Below are positions 55,608 through 64,000 of a DNA stretch of 64,000 nucleotides, piece after piece. This DNA comes from Rhodospirillales bacterium (GTDB taxonomy: Bacteria > Pseudomonadota > Alphaproteobacteria > Acetobacterales > Acetobacteraceae). The translations under genes and the position numbers were made by a program. The notes under the pieces were generated by a model, which did not search any database, was not told the origin of the DNA, and saw only the letters and a program-made list of their open reading frames with translations. The stretch lies in the NCBI GenBank assembly GCA_025359905.1, contig JANYDF010000107.1, forward strand, positions 46,717 through 110,716, given 5' to 3'. Numbering within the stretch: the first letter of the stretch is position 1; each line of letters opens with the position of its first letter.

Positions 55608-56606
55608 TCAGTCTGCCGCCTGCCTGCTGGCGGCGGGGGAGGCGTGCAGGAAACAGGCGGTGCTGCGGCCAGGCGAAACGTGATGCACGGCGGGAATATC
55701 GCTGGCGCAGATTGCCAGTTGGCGCGTGCAGCGCTGATGGAACGCGCAGCCATCCGGCGGGTTCATCGGGCTGGCGGCCTCGCCCTCGGCCAAGCCCAGG
55801 TCGCGCACCCGCATCCGGCGCGGGTCGGCGATGGGGATGGCGCGCAGCAACGCTTCCGCGTACGGGTGCAGCGGCCCGCGCACCAATTCATCGGCCGGCC
55901 CGATTTCGACGATGCGGCCGAGGTACATCACTGCAATGCGGTCGGACACCCGCTTCACCACGCCCAGATCGTGCGAAATGAAGATATACGACAGCCCCAA
56001 TTGCTGTTGCAGATCGAGCACCAGCCGCAAGATCTGCGCGCGGATCGACACGTCCAGCGCCGACACCGCTTCATCGAACACCACGATGTCCGGCTTGAGG
56101 ATCAAGGCGCGGGCAATGGCGATCCGCTGACATTGGCCACCGGAGAATTCGTGCGGATAACGCTCGGCGTCCTGCACGCGCAGCCCGACCCGTTCAAGCA
56201 ATCCATGCGCGGCCTCGCGGCGTTCGGCGGCATTGCCGATGCCTTGCAGCCGCAGTGGTTCAGCAATGTTGACGCCCACCGTCATGCGTGGATTGAGCGA
56301 GGACAGCGCGTCCTGAAACACAATCTGCATACGCCGCCGCAACCGGCGCTGCGCCTCACGCCCAGCGCGCGTGAACGCGTCGCCGCCGATGGTCACGTGG
56401 CCGCTGTCGGGCGGGATCAGGTTTAGCACCAGCCGCGCCAGCGTCGATTTTCCGCAACCGCTTTCGCCCACCAAGCCGAGCGTTTCGCCGCGCTGCAACG
56501 TGAAGCTCACGTCGGACACCGCGCGTACCGGGCGGCGGAACAATCCGGTGCCGCGCGCACGAAAGCTCTTGCTCAGCCCTGCGACCGTCAACAGCGTCTC
56601 AGTCAT
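55608..56606 (-). CDS. Dipeptide/oligopeptide-type ABC transporter ATP-binding protein (DppF/OppF)
   Basis: Second ATPase of transporter III, 332 aa from ATG 56606; it overlaps the DppD-like gene by 8 bases. Walker A GESGCGKSTLARLVL is at about residues 44-58, signature FSGGQCQRIAIARAL with Cys, Walker B IVVFDEAVSALDVS with Ala in place of the usual Pro. C-terminal cysteines (DGCAFHQRCTRQLAIC) as in the family. The stop is directly next to the convergent SIS-domain gene: TGA ends at 55607 and this stop begins at 55608. Confidence 0.93.
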   Translation of the reverse strand: MTETLLTVAGLSKSFRARGTGLFRRPVRAVSDVSFTLQRGETLGLVGESGCGKSTLARLVLNLIPPDSGHVTIGGDAFTRAGREAQRRLRRRMQIVFQDALSSLNPRMTVGVNIAEPLRLQGIGNAAERREAAHGLLERVGLRVQDAERYPHEFSGGQCQRIAIARALILKPDIVVFDEAVSALDVSIRAQILRLVLDLQQQLGLSYIFISHDLGVVKRVSDRIAVMYLGRIVEIGPADELVRGPLHPYAEALLRAIPIADPRRMRVRDLGLAEGEAASPMNPPDGCAFHQRCTRQLAICASDIPAVHHVSPGRSTACFLHASPAASRQAAD

Positions 56607-57621
56607 CGCCCAGCGCCTCCATGGCCCGGAAGCAGGCAACGCTGTGGCCGTCTGCGATCGTTTGCAGCGCTGGCACTGCCGCAGTACACGCGGCCACCGC
56701 ATGCACGCAGCGTGGTGCGAAGCGGCAGCCGGGCGGCGGGTTGCGCAGGTCGGGCGGCAAGCCTTCAATGGGTTGCAGCGGGGCGGTGCGGTCATCCTCA
56801 ATGCCCGCGATGCAGCCGAGCAGCGCGCGGGTGTACGGATGCTTCGGCGCGTGAAACAGCGTGTCCACGTCGGCGTGTTCCAGCACGCGCCCGGCGTACA
56901 TCACCAGCACGTCGTCGGCCATCGAGGCCACCACGCCGAGATCGTGGGTGATCAGCAACAGCGAGGCGTGCATTTCCTGTTGCAGATCGTGCAGCAGGCG
57001 CAGGATTTTGGCCTGCACCGTCACATCCAGCGCCGTGGTCGGTTCGTCGGCGATGATGATGCCGGGGCGGCAGGCAATGGCGGCGGCGATCAGCACGCGC
57101 TGGCGCATGCCGCCGCTGAAATGATGCGGGTAGTCCTGCGCCCGCGCCGCCGCGTCGGCCACGCCGACATGCTCCAGCAACGTCACCGCGCGTGCGTGCG
57201 CCGCCGCTGCCGAGACGGGTTCGTGCGCCAGGATGGTCTCGGCAATCTGGCTGCCGATGGTCAAGGCCGGGTTGAGCGAGGTCAGCGGGTCTTGAAACAC
57301 CATGCCGATCCGCGCACCGCGAATGGCCTCCATCTCGCGGTCACTGGCCGTCCGCAAGTCGCGCCCATCGAGCAGCACCGTGCCATCGATCACCCGCCCC
57401 GGCGGCTCGATGAGCCCCATGATCGAGAGTGCCGTTACCGACTTGCCCGAGCCCGATTCACCGACCAGCGCCGTGGTCCGGCCCCGGCGCAGCGTCAGGC
57501 TCACGCCGTCCACCGCGATCACGCCGCCGTGCTGCGGACCAAAGCGGGTGCGCAGGTTGCGGACATCCAGTGCGATATCCCCCCCGCTCATCGACGGCCC
57601 GGTCATCGACGGCCCGCTCAT
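56599..57621 (-). CDS. Dipeptide/oligopeptide-type ABC transporter ATP-binding protein (DppD/OppD)
   Basis: First ATPase of transporter III, 340 aa if translation starts at ATG 57621, which overlaps the permease stop. ATGs at 57606 and 57591 are also possible because the N-terminus is a tandem repeat ([14 protein letters not shown]). Walker [17 protein letters not shown] is at about residues 51-66, signature [15 protein letters not shown], Walker [15 protein letters not shown], and the usual cysteine tail [17 protein letters not shown]. Confidence 0.92.
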   Translation of the reverse strand: MSGPSMTGPSMSGGDIALDVRNLRTRFGPQHGGVIAVDGVSLTLRRGRTTALVGESGSGKSVTALSIMGLIEPPGRVIDGTVLLDGRDLRTASDREMEAIRGARIGMVFQDPLTSLNPALTIGSQIAETILAHEPVSAAAAHARAVTLLEHVGVADAAARAQDYPHHFSGGMRQRVLIAAAIACRPGIIIADEPTTALDVTVQAKILRLLHDLQQEMHASLLLITHDLGVVASMADDVLVMYAGRVLEHADVDTLFHAPKHPYTRALLGCIAGIEDDRTAPLQPIEGLPPDLRNPPPGCRFAPRCVHAVAACTAAVPALQTIADGHSVACFRAMEALGDD

Positions 57622-58496
57622 CGGCGGCCCGTGCGCGGATCGAGCGCGTCGCGCAGGCCGTCGCCGAGGAAGTTGAACGCCAGCGACACCGCCAGGATCA
57701 CCACGCCGGGCAACACCGTGACATGCGGGGCGCGGCGCAGCACCACCCGGCCATCGGCCACCATGGCCCCCCAATCCGCCACCGGCGGCTGCACGCCAAG
57801 GCCGAGAAAGCTCAAGCCGGAGCCGACAACGATCATCAGGCCCATCAAGGTCGTTGCGTACACCACAATCGGGCTCAGCACGTTCGGCAGCACGTAGCGC
57901 AACAGGATCGCCAGTGGCGAGCCGCCCGCCGCCCGCGCGGCCTCGATATACGGCATGGTCACCACGCTCAGCGTCGCGGTGCGCGCCAGCCGCCCGACAT
58001 ACGGGATCAGCACGATGGTGATCGAGACGATCTCGGTGCCGACACCCGGCGTGAGCACGCCCGCCACCGCGATGGCCAGCAATACCATCGGGAAGGCAAA
58101 CAGCACGTCCAGCACACGCATGATTATCTGATCGACGATGCCGCGCGCGTAGCCTGCCAGAATGCCCAGGCCGAGGCCGATGATACTGGCAAGCACGGTC
58201 GGCACCACGCCGACCAGCAACGAGACCCGTCCGCCCCAGACCAGCCGGGCCAGCATGTCGCGGCCTTGCTGATCGGTGCCGAGACTATGGCCGGGTGCGC
58301 CGGGCGGGGCGAAGCGCAGCAAGTTGTTGGCCTCGTACGGGTCGTACGCGCCGATCAGCGGCGCCAGCACCGCCATGCCGCCGATGGTCAGCAGCAACAG
58401 CGCGGCAGCCACTGCCGCCCAGTCGCGCCCGAACGCGGCCAGCCGCCAATGGCGCTGACGGAACGGCCGGGGCGGCGCTATTTGCGCGGCACTCAT
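57618..58496 (-). CDS. Dipeptide-type ABC transporter permease (DppC)
   Basis: Permease of transporter III, 292 aa. Blocks: APLIGAYDPYEANNLLRFAP, HSLGTDQQGRDMLARLVWGG, EAA loop YIEAARAAGGSPLAILLRYV at about 178, and GLGVQPPVADWGAMVADGRV at the end. It lies 3 bases after the DppB-like gene and overlaps the next ATPase gene. Confidence 0.93.
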   Translation of the reverse strand: MSAAQIAPPRPFRQRHWRLAAFGRDWAAVAAALLLLTIGGMAVLAPLIGAYDPYEANNLLRFAPPGAPGHSLGTDQQGRDMLARLVWGGRVSLLVGVVPTVLASIIGLGLGILAGYARGIVDQIIMRVLDVLFAFPMVLLAIAVAGVLTPGVGTEIVSITIVLIPYVGRLARTATLSVVTMPYIEAARAAGGSPLAILLRYVLPNVLSPIVVYATTLMGLMIVVGSGLSFLGLGVQPPVADWGAMVADGRVVLRRAPHVTVLPGVVILAVSLAFNFLGDGLRDALDPRTGRR

Positions 58497-58499
58497 GGC

Positions 58500-59450
58500 T
58501 CAGGCTTCCCGCAAGCGGGGATCGAGCAACACGTTGATGACATCGACGGCGATGTTCACCAGCACGAACGACAGCGCAATCAGCAGCGTGGTGGCCTGCA
58601 CCACTGGCATGTCGCGCGCGGTGATCGAATCGTACAACAGCGCGCCCAGGCCGGGCCACGCAAACACCACTTCAGTCAGCAGCGCGCCGCCGAGCAAATA
58701 GCCGAGTTGCAGCCCGGTGATGGTGATGATCGGCGGCAGCGCGTTCAATATCACGTGGCGCCGCAATAGCGCGCCGCGCTTCAGCCCCTTGGCGCGCGCC
58801 ACCCGCACATGCGGCCGGTCCAGCGCCTCGCGGATCGAACTGCGCACCATGCGGGTGATGATGGCCGCCGGGCCGAGTGCGGTGGTGACGGCGGGCAGCA
58901 CCAGATGGCGCAGCACGTCCAGCGCGCCCCCATCCCCCGCCATATCGACCATGCCCGATACCGGCAGCCAGCGCAGCCGGATGGCGAACAGCAACACCAG
59001 GATCAGCCCCAGCCAGAACGGCGGCGTGCTGCCCGCCAGCAGTGTTACGGTGATGGTCACCCGGTCGAACACCGAGCGCGCCCGCAATGCGGCGAACAGC
59101 CCCACCGAATAGCCGATCACAATGGCCAGCAGCAGGCTGGCTACGGTCAGCACCAGCGTGTTGAGGAAGCGCGGCAACACCAGGGCGGCGACGTTCAATT
59201 GGGTTGCAATCGAGGTGCCGAAATCGCCGGTGACAGTGCGCAACAGCCACTTGCCGTATTGCAGCGGCAGCGGCTGATCCAGCCCCAGCGCATGGCGCAA
59301 TTCGGTTTTGGCGACCTCGGTCGCTTGCGGCCCGAGCAAAACGGTGGCCACGTCGCCCGGCGCCAGATGCATCAGAATGAAGATGATAACCGACACCCCG
59401 AACATCACGGGCAGCACGCCAAGCAAGCGATGACCGAGAAATCTGCCCAA
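58500..59450 (-). CDS. Dipeptide-type ABC transporter permease (DppB)
   Basis: Permease of transporter III, 316 aa. The start is TTG at 59450 (LGRFLGHRLL), supported by GCGGAGG six to eight bases upstream; no ATG fits. GDVATVLLGPQATEVAKTEL and the EAA loop HVRVARAKGLKRGALLRRHV at about 215 identify the family. The rare TTG start and the hairpin before it may lower permease output relative to the binding protein. Confidence 0.92.
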   Translation of the reverse strand: MGRFLGHRLLGVLPVMFGVSVIIFILMHLAPGDVATVLLGPQATEVAKTELRHALGLDQPLPLQYGKWLLRTVTGDFGTSIATQLNVAALVLPRFLNTLVLTVASLLLAIVIGYSVGLFAALRARSVFDRVTITVTLLAGSTPPFWLGLILVLLFAIRLRWLPVSGMVDMAGDGGALDVLRHLVLPAVTTALGPAAIITRMVRSSIREALDRPHVRVARAKGLKRGALLRRHVILNALPPIITITGLQLGYLLGGALLTEVVFAWPGLGALLYDSITARDMPVVQATTLLIALSFVLVNIAVDVINVLLDPRLREA

Positions 59451-59471
59451 AATGCCTCCGCCGGATCGAAA

Positions 59472-59498
59472 CGGCGGCGGGCGCGCTGCCCGCCGCCG
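59472..59498 (-). terminator. Hairpin between binding-protein and permease genes
   Basis: A perfect 11-bp stem (CGGCGGCGGGC / GCCCGCCGCCG) with a 5-base loop lies 12 bases beyond the binding-protein stop within the operon. There is no T-run, so it is more likely an RNA-stabilising or attenuating element that raises binding-protein levels over the membrane subunits than a full terminator. Confidence 0.6.
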
Positions 59499-59509
59499 GT
59501 GTGTCGGTG

Positions 59510-61090
59510 TTAGTCGAGCGAGACGATGGACAGGTCGAACCAGTCCTCCGGCGGATTGACGAAGCCCTTGACCTTCGGCGACAGCACTATGGGCTGCAAA
59601 TCGTCGATGGTCGGGACGAAGGCGGCATCGTCCATGATCAGCCGGTTGGCCTTCTGGTAGATGTCCTTCATCTTCGCGGTATCACGCTCCAGAATCGCCG
59701 CGTCCAGCAGCTTGTCGACTTCCTTGTTGCAGTACCAGCCGGAATTGATGCCGCCCGGCGGCGCGCTGTCGCAACGCGAGACGATGTCGATCCAGGCTGG
59801 CGTGGACATGCCCCAGCCGATGGTATTCATCGCAACGTCTGGGCCCATGCCGCCGGCCCATTTGCCCATGTAGGTGATCCACTCGTATTTCTTCAGCTCG
59901 ACATCAATGCCGACTTTCTTCAGGTCGCGCTGAATCCAGGTCTCGACGATTTCGCCGGTGCCGTACTGGGCGAGTTCGAAGGTCAGTTTCAGCCCGTTGG
60001 CGAACCCGGCTTCGGCCAGCAGCTTCTTGGCGCCGTCAGGATCGTATTTGTAGCTGGCGAATTTCGGGTCGTAAGCATCGGTGCCCGGCGACAGCATGCC
60101 GTATTCGGCGCGGCCCGTGCTGCGGTAGATTTCCTTGGCGATCCCCTCGCGGTCGATTGCCATGTTGATCGCCTTGCGCACCCGGATATCGGCAATCGCA
60201 GGGTTCTTGAAGTTCAGATGGATGAAGTTGATGTACGGCACGTTCGGGCTGGTGGACAGCTTGAACCCGGCATCGACCAGGCGTTGAATTTCATCCCATG
60301 GCGGCGTGCTGATGATCTGCACTTCGCCATTTTCCAGTGCATTCACCCGCGTCGCCGGGTCTTGCAGCGGGCGGATGATGATGCGGTCGAGTTTCGCGGG
60401 CGTGCCCCAGTAGTCCGGGTTGCGCTCGATCACCGTCTTGACGCCCTGGTCGCGCTGCACGAACCGGAACGGCCCGGTGCCGATCGGGTGCAGCGCTATG
60501 CCGTCGTTGCCGTATTTCTTCACCGCTTCCGGGCTGACCATCAATGGTTGGCCGTAGCTTTGCAGGCCCTGGCGCAGCCACTGATAGTTGGCCGCCTTCA
60601 GCGTGACCTTCACTGTCATCGGGTCGACGATTTCGACCGCCTTGATCCATTTGGTGTAGGCGATCACGAAGGCCTTGGCCTTCTTGTAGAAGTTCGGCGA
60701 GCTTTCGTCCCAGAACCGCTCGAAGTTGAACTTCACCGCCGCCGCGTCGAACGCCGTGCCGTCGTGGAACTTGACGCCCGGGCGCAGCTTGAAGGTGTAC
60801 ACCGTGCCGTCCGGCGAAATATCCCACGACGTGGCAAGGCCGGGCACCAGCGGCGGCGAGGCGACGTCGGCTTTGGTCAGATCTTCTTTGGCGAGGCCCT
60901 CGAAGATTTGATAAGTGACCTGATAGGTGCTCCAGCCGCCGGTGGCGTGCGGATCGAGAATATCGGTTTCGGCCGGCATGCCCCAAATCAGCGTGCCCGC
61001 CGCGCGGGCGCTGACCGGCAGCGTGGCGGCAATCGCCAAAGCGGACGCGGCCAGCAATCCGGCGCGCAGGGCCATTTTCAGCTTGCTCAT
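59510..61090 (-). CDS. Extracellular solute-binding protein family 5
   Basis: Periplasmic binding protein of transporter III, 526 aa. Sec signal MSKLKMALRAGLLAASALAI with cleavage after ARA at about residue 30. Blocks: MPAETDILDPHATGGWSTYQ, LATSWDISPDGTVYTFKLRP, NPDYWGTPAKLDRIIIRPLQ and VRKAINMAIDREGIAKEIYR. Cys residues in VSRCDSAPPGG and SGWYCNKEV (about 450-465) may form a disulfide at the ligand lobe. It heads the binding protein-B-C-D-F set; GGGGG precedes the ATG. Ligand unknown. Confidence 0.93.
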   Translation of the reverse strand: MSKLKMALRAGLLAASALAIAATLPVSARAAGTLIWGMPAETDILDPHATGGWSTYQVTYQIFEGLAKEDLTKADVASPPLVPGLATSWDISPDGTVYTFKLRPGVKFHDGTAFDAAAVKFNFERFWDESSPNFYKKAKAFVIAYTKWIKAVEIVDPMTVKVTLKAANYQWLRQGLQSYGQPLMVSPEAVKKYGNDGIALHPIGTGPFRFVQRDQGVKTVIERNPDYWGTPAKLDRIIIRPLQDPATRVNALENGEVQIISTPPWDEIQRLVDAGFKLSTSPNVPYINFIHLNFKNPAIADIRVRKAINMAIDREGIAKEIYRSTGRAEYGMLSPGTDAYDPKFASYKYDPDGAKKLLAEAGFANGLKLTFELAQYGTGEIVETWIQRDLKKVGIDVELKKYEWITYMGKWAGGMGPDVAMNTIGWGMSTPAWIDIVSRCDSAPPGGINSGWYCNKEVDKLLDAAILERDTAKMKDIYQKANRLIMDDAAFVPTIDDLQPIVLSPKVKGFVNPPEDWFDLSIVSLD

Positions 61091-61203
61091 ACAGTCCCCC
61101 AGTTATTTTGCGTTTGGCATTTAACCCCGCGCCCGGAGCTTCCGGCTGCGGAGCGTCTTTCGCATCACGAAGTGGGATTCTTTGGCAGGAATATCGGCGC
61201 CTG

Positions 61204-61740
61204 TCACGCGGCTTCGACGATAAATTCGCAAACGTCGAACCCTTCAGCAGCACAGCGCCGTTCGCGCCCGTGCAGCCGCCAGCCGCGCCGCTGCGTATCG
61301 CTGACCCAGGCCAAGGCGCCAGGGGCCCAGCCAGCGCAAAAGCCGCAGGTCTTTTTGGCCAACGGCGCCGTTTGGGTGTTCAGGGCATCGGCCACGAACG
61401 ATGAGTGGCGCAGCAGCACACGCCCTGTCCCGTTGAGCGGGTCGATGCCGGAACCGTCGAACAAACCCCAGCCGCGCTCGGACAGGCGGCGCATGTAGTG
61501 GTGAAACACGTCAATGCCTGCGAGTCCGGTCTGTGTGGCCTCCATGGCGCACCAGCGATACGCGGCATCGGCGGTGGATTTGTAGAAATGCTGATCCGCC
61601 GCTGCTTCGCCAAGCGCCTCGTAGACTGTCCGCATGACCCCCATCATGAAGTGACGCGGCACGTAAAGCATCGGCATGCCGCCGGTGCTCCAGGCGCCGG
61701 TTTGCTCATCGACGGAAATATCCACTTTGGGCGCTGCCAT
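61204..61740 (-). CDS. Hypothetical protein resembling V4R/DUF5943-type sensor domains
   Basis: Protein of 178 aa without signal peptide or membrane segment. The C-terminal block KKTCGFCAGWAPGALAWVSD, followed by RERRCAAEGFDVCEF, contains four or five Cys in the spacing seen in V4R-type (4-vinyl reductase) domains, which bind small aromatic or hydrophobic ligands or zinc. The N-terminal region (VPRHFMMGVMRTVYEALGEA) also fits that fold. It lies 14 bases after the amidohydrolase gene and upstream of transporter III, so it probably belongs to the same operon. Function not known. Confidence 0.65.
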   Translation of the reverse strand: MAAPKVDISVDEQTGAWSTGGMPMLYVPRHFMMGVMRTVYEALGEAAADQHFYKSTADAAYRWCAMEATQTGLAGIDVFHHYMRRLSERGWGLFDGSGIDPLNGTGRVLLRHSSFVADALNTQTAPLAKKTCGFCAGWAPGALAWVSDTQRRGWRLHGRERRCAAEGFDVCEFIVEAA

Positions 61741-61754
61741 ATGCGTGCTGCTCT

Positions 61755-62990
61755 CTACAGATCCGCAAGAGTATTACGATAGAATACGCCGTCCTTCACA
61801 ATGGCGCGCAAGTTGCGTTCCGGATCGCGCAACACAGCGAGGTTGCGCAGCGGGTCGCCGTCGACCACCAGCAAATCGGCCCGCGCGCCCGGCGCCACCA
61901 CGCCCAATTCGCCGCTGCGGCGGAACAGGGCGGCGGCGTTGACGGTGGCGGCGCGGATCACGTCAATTGCCGGCTGCACCTCGCCGCGCAGGGCGAATTC
62001 GAGCAGTTGGTGCTTGTGCATCGGCCCAAGCAGGTCGCTGCCGTACACCATCGTCACGCCGCCGCGATGCGCCCGCTCCAGCGCCTGTAACCCGGCGTCG
62101 AGCACCTGAAACACCTTGGCATGCAGCGGGGCCGGCATCCCGGCCGCCAGTCCTTCGTCGGCCAGTGCCCGGTAGGTGGACAGCGTCGGCACCAGGAACT
62201 TGCCGGTCTCGCGGAACAGCGCCACCGAACTATCGTCGAGCAGATTGCCGTGTTCGATGGAGTCCACCCCGCCGCGCAGCGCCCGATTGATGGCGCGCGC
62301 CGTATAGGCATGCGCCATGACAGGAATATTCGCCGCCTCGGCTTCCTCGACCGCCGCGCGCAGTTCGTCCATCGAGAACTGCGTGCTGTCGATCCGGTCG
62401 GTCGGCGAGGCGACGCCGCCCGAGACCATCAATTTAATCTGCGTGGCGCCTTTGCGGATTTCCTCGCGGCAGGCTTTGCGCAGCGCGTCCACACCGTCGG
62501 CGACCAAGCCGAACCCGGCGCAACAGAAACATCCGTTGATGCTGTTATCGCCAGCGCCGCGCACGTCGCCGTGACCGCCGGTTTGCGACAGCGCGTGGCC
62601 GCAAAACAAAATGCGCGGCCCTGGCAGCAAACCTTCGTCCACCGCCTGCGCCAGTCCGTAATCCGCGCCGCCCGCGTCGCGCACCGTGGTGAAGCCGCGC
62701 ATCAGCATGCCGCGCAGGATTCCACCGGCCTTGGCGGTGATGTAGCTCGGCGCCGTGTGCACCAGCGTAGCGAAATCGGCGCTGATCGCGGTGACGTGCA
62801 CGTGGCCGTCGCACAGGCCCGGCATCAGCACCCGGCCCTTGAGGTCGTATTTTGCGCCGTCCCACGCCGGAGCGACGCGGGCGATTTCGGCAATCCGTCC
62901 GTTGCGCACCAGCACGTGCTGATCCGGCAGGTAGGTTCCGGCCACCACGTCCAGCACCAAGGCGTTGCTGAACAGCATCCCGTCGCTCAT
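61755..62990 (-). CDS. Metal-dependent amidohydrolase (prolidase/imidazolonepropionase-like)
   Basis: Amidohydrolase-superfamily enzyme of 411 aa from ATG 62990. Metal site H-x-H in LCDGHVHVTA (about residue 65). The Lys in ATQIKLMVSGG is a candidate bridging ligand, two His are in VMAHAYTARA and SIEHGNLLDD, and the catalytic Asp is in YGSDLLGP (about 315). The C-terminus has the GVVAPGARADLLVVDGDPL strap. These features match the Sgx9260/prolidase-like subgroup that cleaves N-acyl or dipeptide substrates. It is not a NagA deacetylase, whose substrate loops are absent. Confidence 0.9.
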   Translation of the reverse strand: MSDGMLFSNALVLDVVAGTYLPDQHVLVRNGRIAEIARVAPAWDGAKYDLKGRVLMPGLCDGHVHVTAISADFATLVHTAPSYITAKAGGILRGMLMRGFTTVRDAGGADYGLAQAVDEGLLPGPRILFCGHALSQTGGHGDVRGAGDNSINGCFCCAGFGLVADGVDALRKACREEIRKGATQIKLMVSGGVASPTDRIDSTQFSMDELRAAVEEAEAANIPVMAHAYTARAINRALRGGVDSIEHGNLLDDSSVALFRETGKFLVPTLSTYRALADEGLAAGMPAPLHAKVFQVLDAGLQALERAHRGGVTMVYGSDLLGPMHKHQLLEFALRGEVQPAIDVIRAATVNAAALFRRSGELGVVAPGARADLLVVDGDPLRNLAVLRDPERNLRAIVKDGVFYRNTLADL

Positions 62991-63140
62991 CGCGTCACCG
63001 CCATTCCCGGATACGACATTATCTTTCGTCGCACGGTAGGAATCGAAGCGGCGGAGAGTCAAGCCGCCGGTTGTTCGGCTTGCGCGATGGCGGCGGCCCG
63101 GTTCCCTCCGACGGCGTGGCCGCGCCGCTGCCGCGCTGTA

Positions 63141-63968
63141 TCAGGTAATCCGCTGAATGCTCGCGGCGATTTCCGCCGGTTCGAACACCCGCTTCCAATC
63201 CGGCTGCATCAGTGCGGGTTTGCCGAACTGGATGGCCTTGTTGCAGGCGTCGGAGAACACGCCGGGCACTTCGCCGAACGTGACGGCCGCCAGCACGTTC
63301 ATGTGGCCAAGCAGGAAGTCGTACGCGGCTTGTTTCGGCACGCCGCGCTTCACCACTTCGTCGATGGCTTCGCGCATCACGTCGAGCAGCGAGGCGCATA
63401 CGGTTTCCGACAGGCCGGGTTCCAGCAGCGCCATCTGTTCCACCGTGACGCGGTGCGAGCGCATCACCGGGGCCCAGATCACTTTGGCAATCGCCTCGCC
63501 GATGGCGTAGTGCGCCTCCGGGCCTTGCATCAGCGAACTGACGATGTGCTGTTTGGCCGCGACGCCGCCGAAATGGTCGGCCTTGGCCACCGGGTCGGTC
63601 TCGTCGTTGAAGATCGGCGGGTGGCAGGGATGGGTGACGAAATAGGTCAGGTCCGGGCGGTTCGGCAGATGGCCGGCGAACGGGGCCGCCGCGTCCAGCA
63701 CGATCACCATGGTGCCCGGCTTCAATTGCGCCGAGATGCCGGCGGCCACGCGGCCGATCAACGTATCGGGCACCGCCAGCACCACGACGTCTGCGCCGTC
63801 CAGCGCCGCATCGGGGGCGACGGCGGTGAAGCCCAGGCCCTCGGCCAAACGCTGCCGCCCGGCCTCGCTGACTTCGACATGGCGCACGCTGTACGGCGAG
63901 GCTTTTAGGTTGGTCGCCAAGCGGTAGCCCATTTTGCCGCCCGCCCCGAACAGCGCAATCGTGGTCAT
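63141..63968 (-). CDS. apnO: D-apionate oxidoisomerase-like NAD-dependent dehydrogenase
   Basis: 6-phosphogluconate-dehydrogenase-like protein of 275 aa: Rossmann motif ALFGAGGKMGYRLATNL (residues 5-21), VVLAVPDTLIGRVA, THPCHPPIFNDETDP with clustered His residues, SHRVTVEQMALLEPGLSETV and the C-terminal VFSDACNKAIQFGKP. This pattern matches what I recall of ApnO, which converts D-apionate to 3-oxo-isoapionate in apiose breakdown. The other apiose genes are not in the window; they may lie beyond 64 kb. A wider role in branched-sugar-acid oxidation cannot be excluded. First gene of the minus-strand cluster. Confidence 0.75.
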   Translation of the reverse strand: MTTIALFGAGGKMGYRLATNLKASPYSVRHVEVSEAGRQRLAEGLGFTAVAPDAALDGADVVVLAVPDTLIGRVAAGISAQLKPGTMVIVLDAAAPFAGHLPNRPDLTYFVTHPCHPPIFNDETDPVAKADHFGGVAAKQHIVSSLMQGPEAHYAIGEAIAKVIWAPVMRSHRVTVEQMALLEPGLSETVCASLLDVMREAIDEVVKRGVPKQAAYDFLLGHMNVLAAVTFGEVPGVFSDACNKAIQFGKPALMQPDWKRVFEPAEIAASIQRIT

Positions 63969-64000
63969 GGTTTGGTTCTCCGCATCCGGGGGGTGTTCCC

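Noticed and set aside
59501..61498. A 665-codon open frame antisense to the transporter III binding protein
   Set aside because: No domain recognisable; the minus-strand frame has a signal peptide and all family-5 blocks.
61755..62990. N-acetylglucosamine-6-phosphate deacetylase (NagA) to complete the amino-sugar set
   Set aside because: The metal-site spacing, the possible bridging Lys and the C-terminal strap fit the prolidase/imidazolonepropionase-like group rather than NagA, and the gene is in a different operon.
63020..63060. Sequence resembling a tRNA T-arm and 3' end on the minus strand (TTCGATTCCTACCG)
   Set aside because: The bases flanking the TTCGATTC loop cannot form the five-pair T stem, and no acceptor or anticodon arm can be built upstream.

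Overview
The window is a high-GC chromosome segment from an alphaproteobacterium. An isolated small protein near 41 kb resembles a hypothetical family I associate with Acetobacteraceae, so Rhodospirillales/Acetobacteraceae is my best guess, though no rRNA or other taxonomic marker is present. No tRNA, rRNA, CRISPR array, phage module or transposase gene was seen. The region is a dense catabolic island of about 50 genes devoted to uptake and breakdown of small nitrogenous and sugar-derived compounds. Many neighbouring genes overlap by four bases (ATGA or GTGA), which indicates operons with coupled translation.

Layout. 0-3 kb: the end of a multiple-monosaccharide ABC transporter (GguA, GguB) and an amidase. 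3-6.2 kb: a flavin monooxygenase, a truncated haemoglobin, and a coupled glyoxalase-fold protein plus sugar epimerase. 6.4-10.3 kb: a second amidase with a cytoplasmic S/N-oxide reductase of the BisC type. 10.3-14.1 kb: a YghU-like glutathione transferase and class II aldolase, then an APH-fold kinase and an SDR. 14.1-19.4 kb: a divergent AraC regulator facing an operon for the two subunits of an N,N-dimethylformamidase-like enzyme and a class III PLP enzyme. 19.4-25.8 kb: a complete dipeptide-type ABC transporter with an SDR. 26-27.7 kb: an ABC-F protein and a strong terminator. 27.7-32.2 kb: a ribose-type (CUT2) transporter with two permeases, divergent from a two-subunit UxaA/SuyAB-type lyase. 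33.9-40.5 kb: a deacetylase, a solute-binding protein, and a second dipeptide-type transporter that converges on it. 40.5-41.5 kb: a gene-poor stretch with decayed genes. 41.5-46.4 kb: a tightly coupled five-gene operon (aspartoacylase-like, creatininase-like, ketopantoate-reductase-like, SDR, M20 peptidase). 46.4-53.6 kb: a ribulokinase broken by a small palindromic element, two divergent dimethylglycine-dehydrogenase-like flavoproteins and an XRE-cupin regulator. 53.7-55.6 kb: an amino-sugar kinase and a SIS-domain deaminase. 55.6-64 kb: a third dipeptide-type transporter preceded by a hypothetical protein, an amidohydrolase and a D-apionate-oxidoisomerase-like enzyme.

Working picture. Three Dpp/Opp-type importers and two sugar importers feed hydrolases (amidases, formamidase-like, creatininase-like, M20, amidohydrolase), flavin N-demethylating-type enzymes and short-chain dehydrogenases. 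The most distinctive observations are the dimethylformamidase-like operon linked to a kinase/phospho-lyase pair, the five-gene hydrolase/oxidoreductase operon of unknown substrate, and a 170-bp terminal-inverted-repeat element inserted into araB whose removal restores the reading frame exactly.
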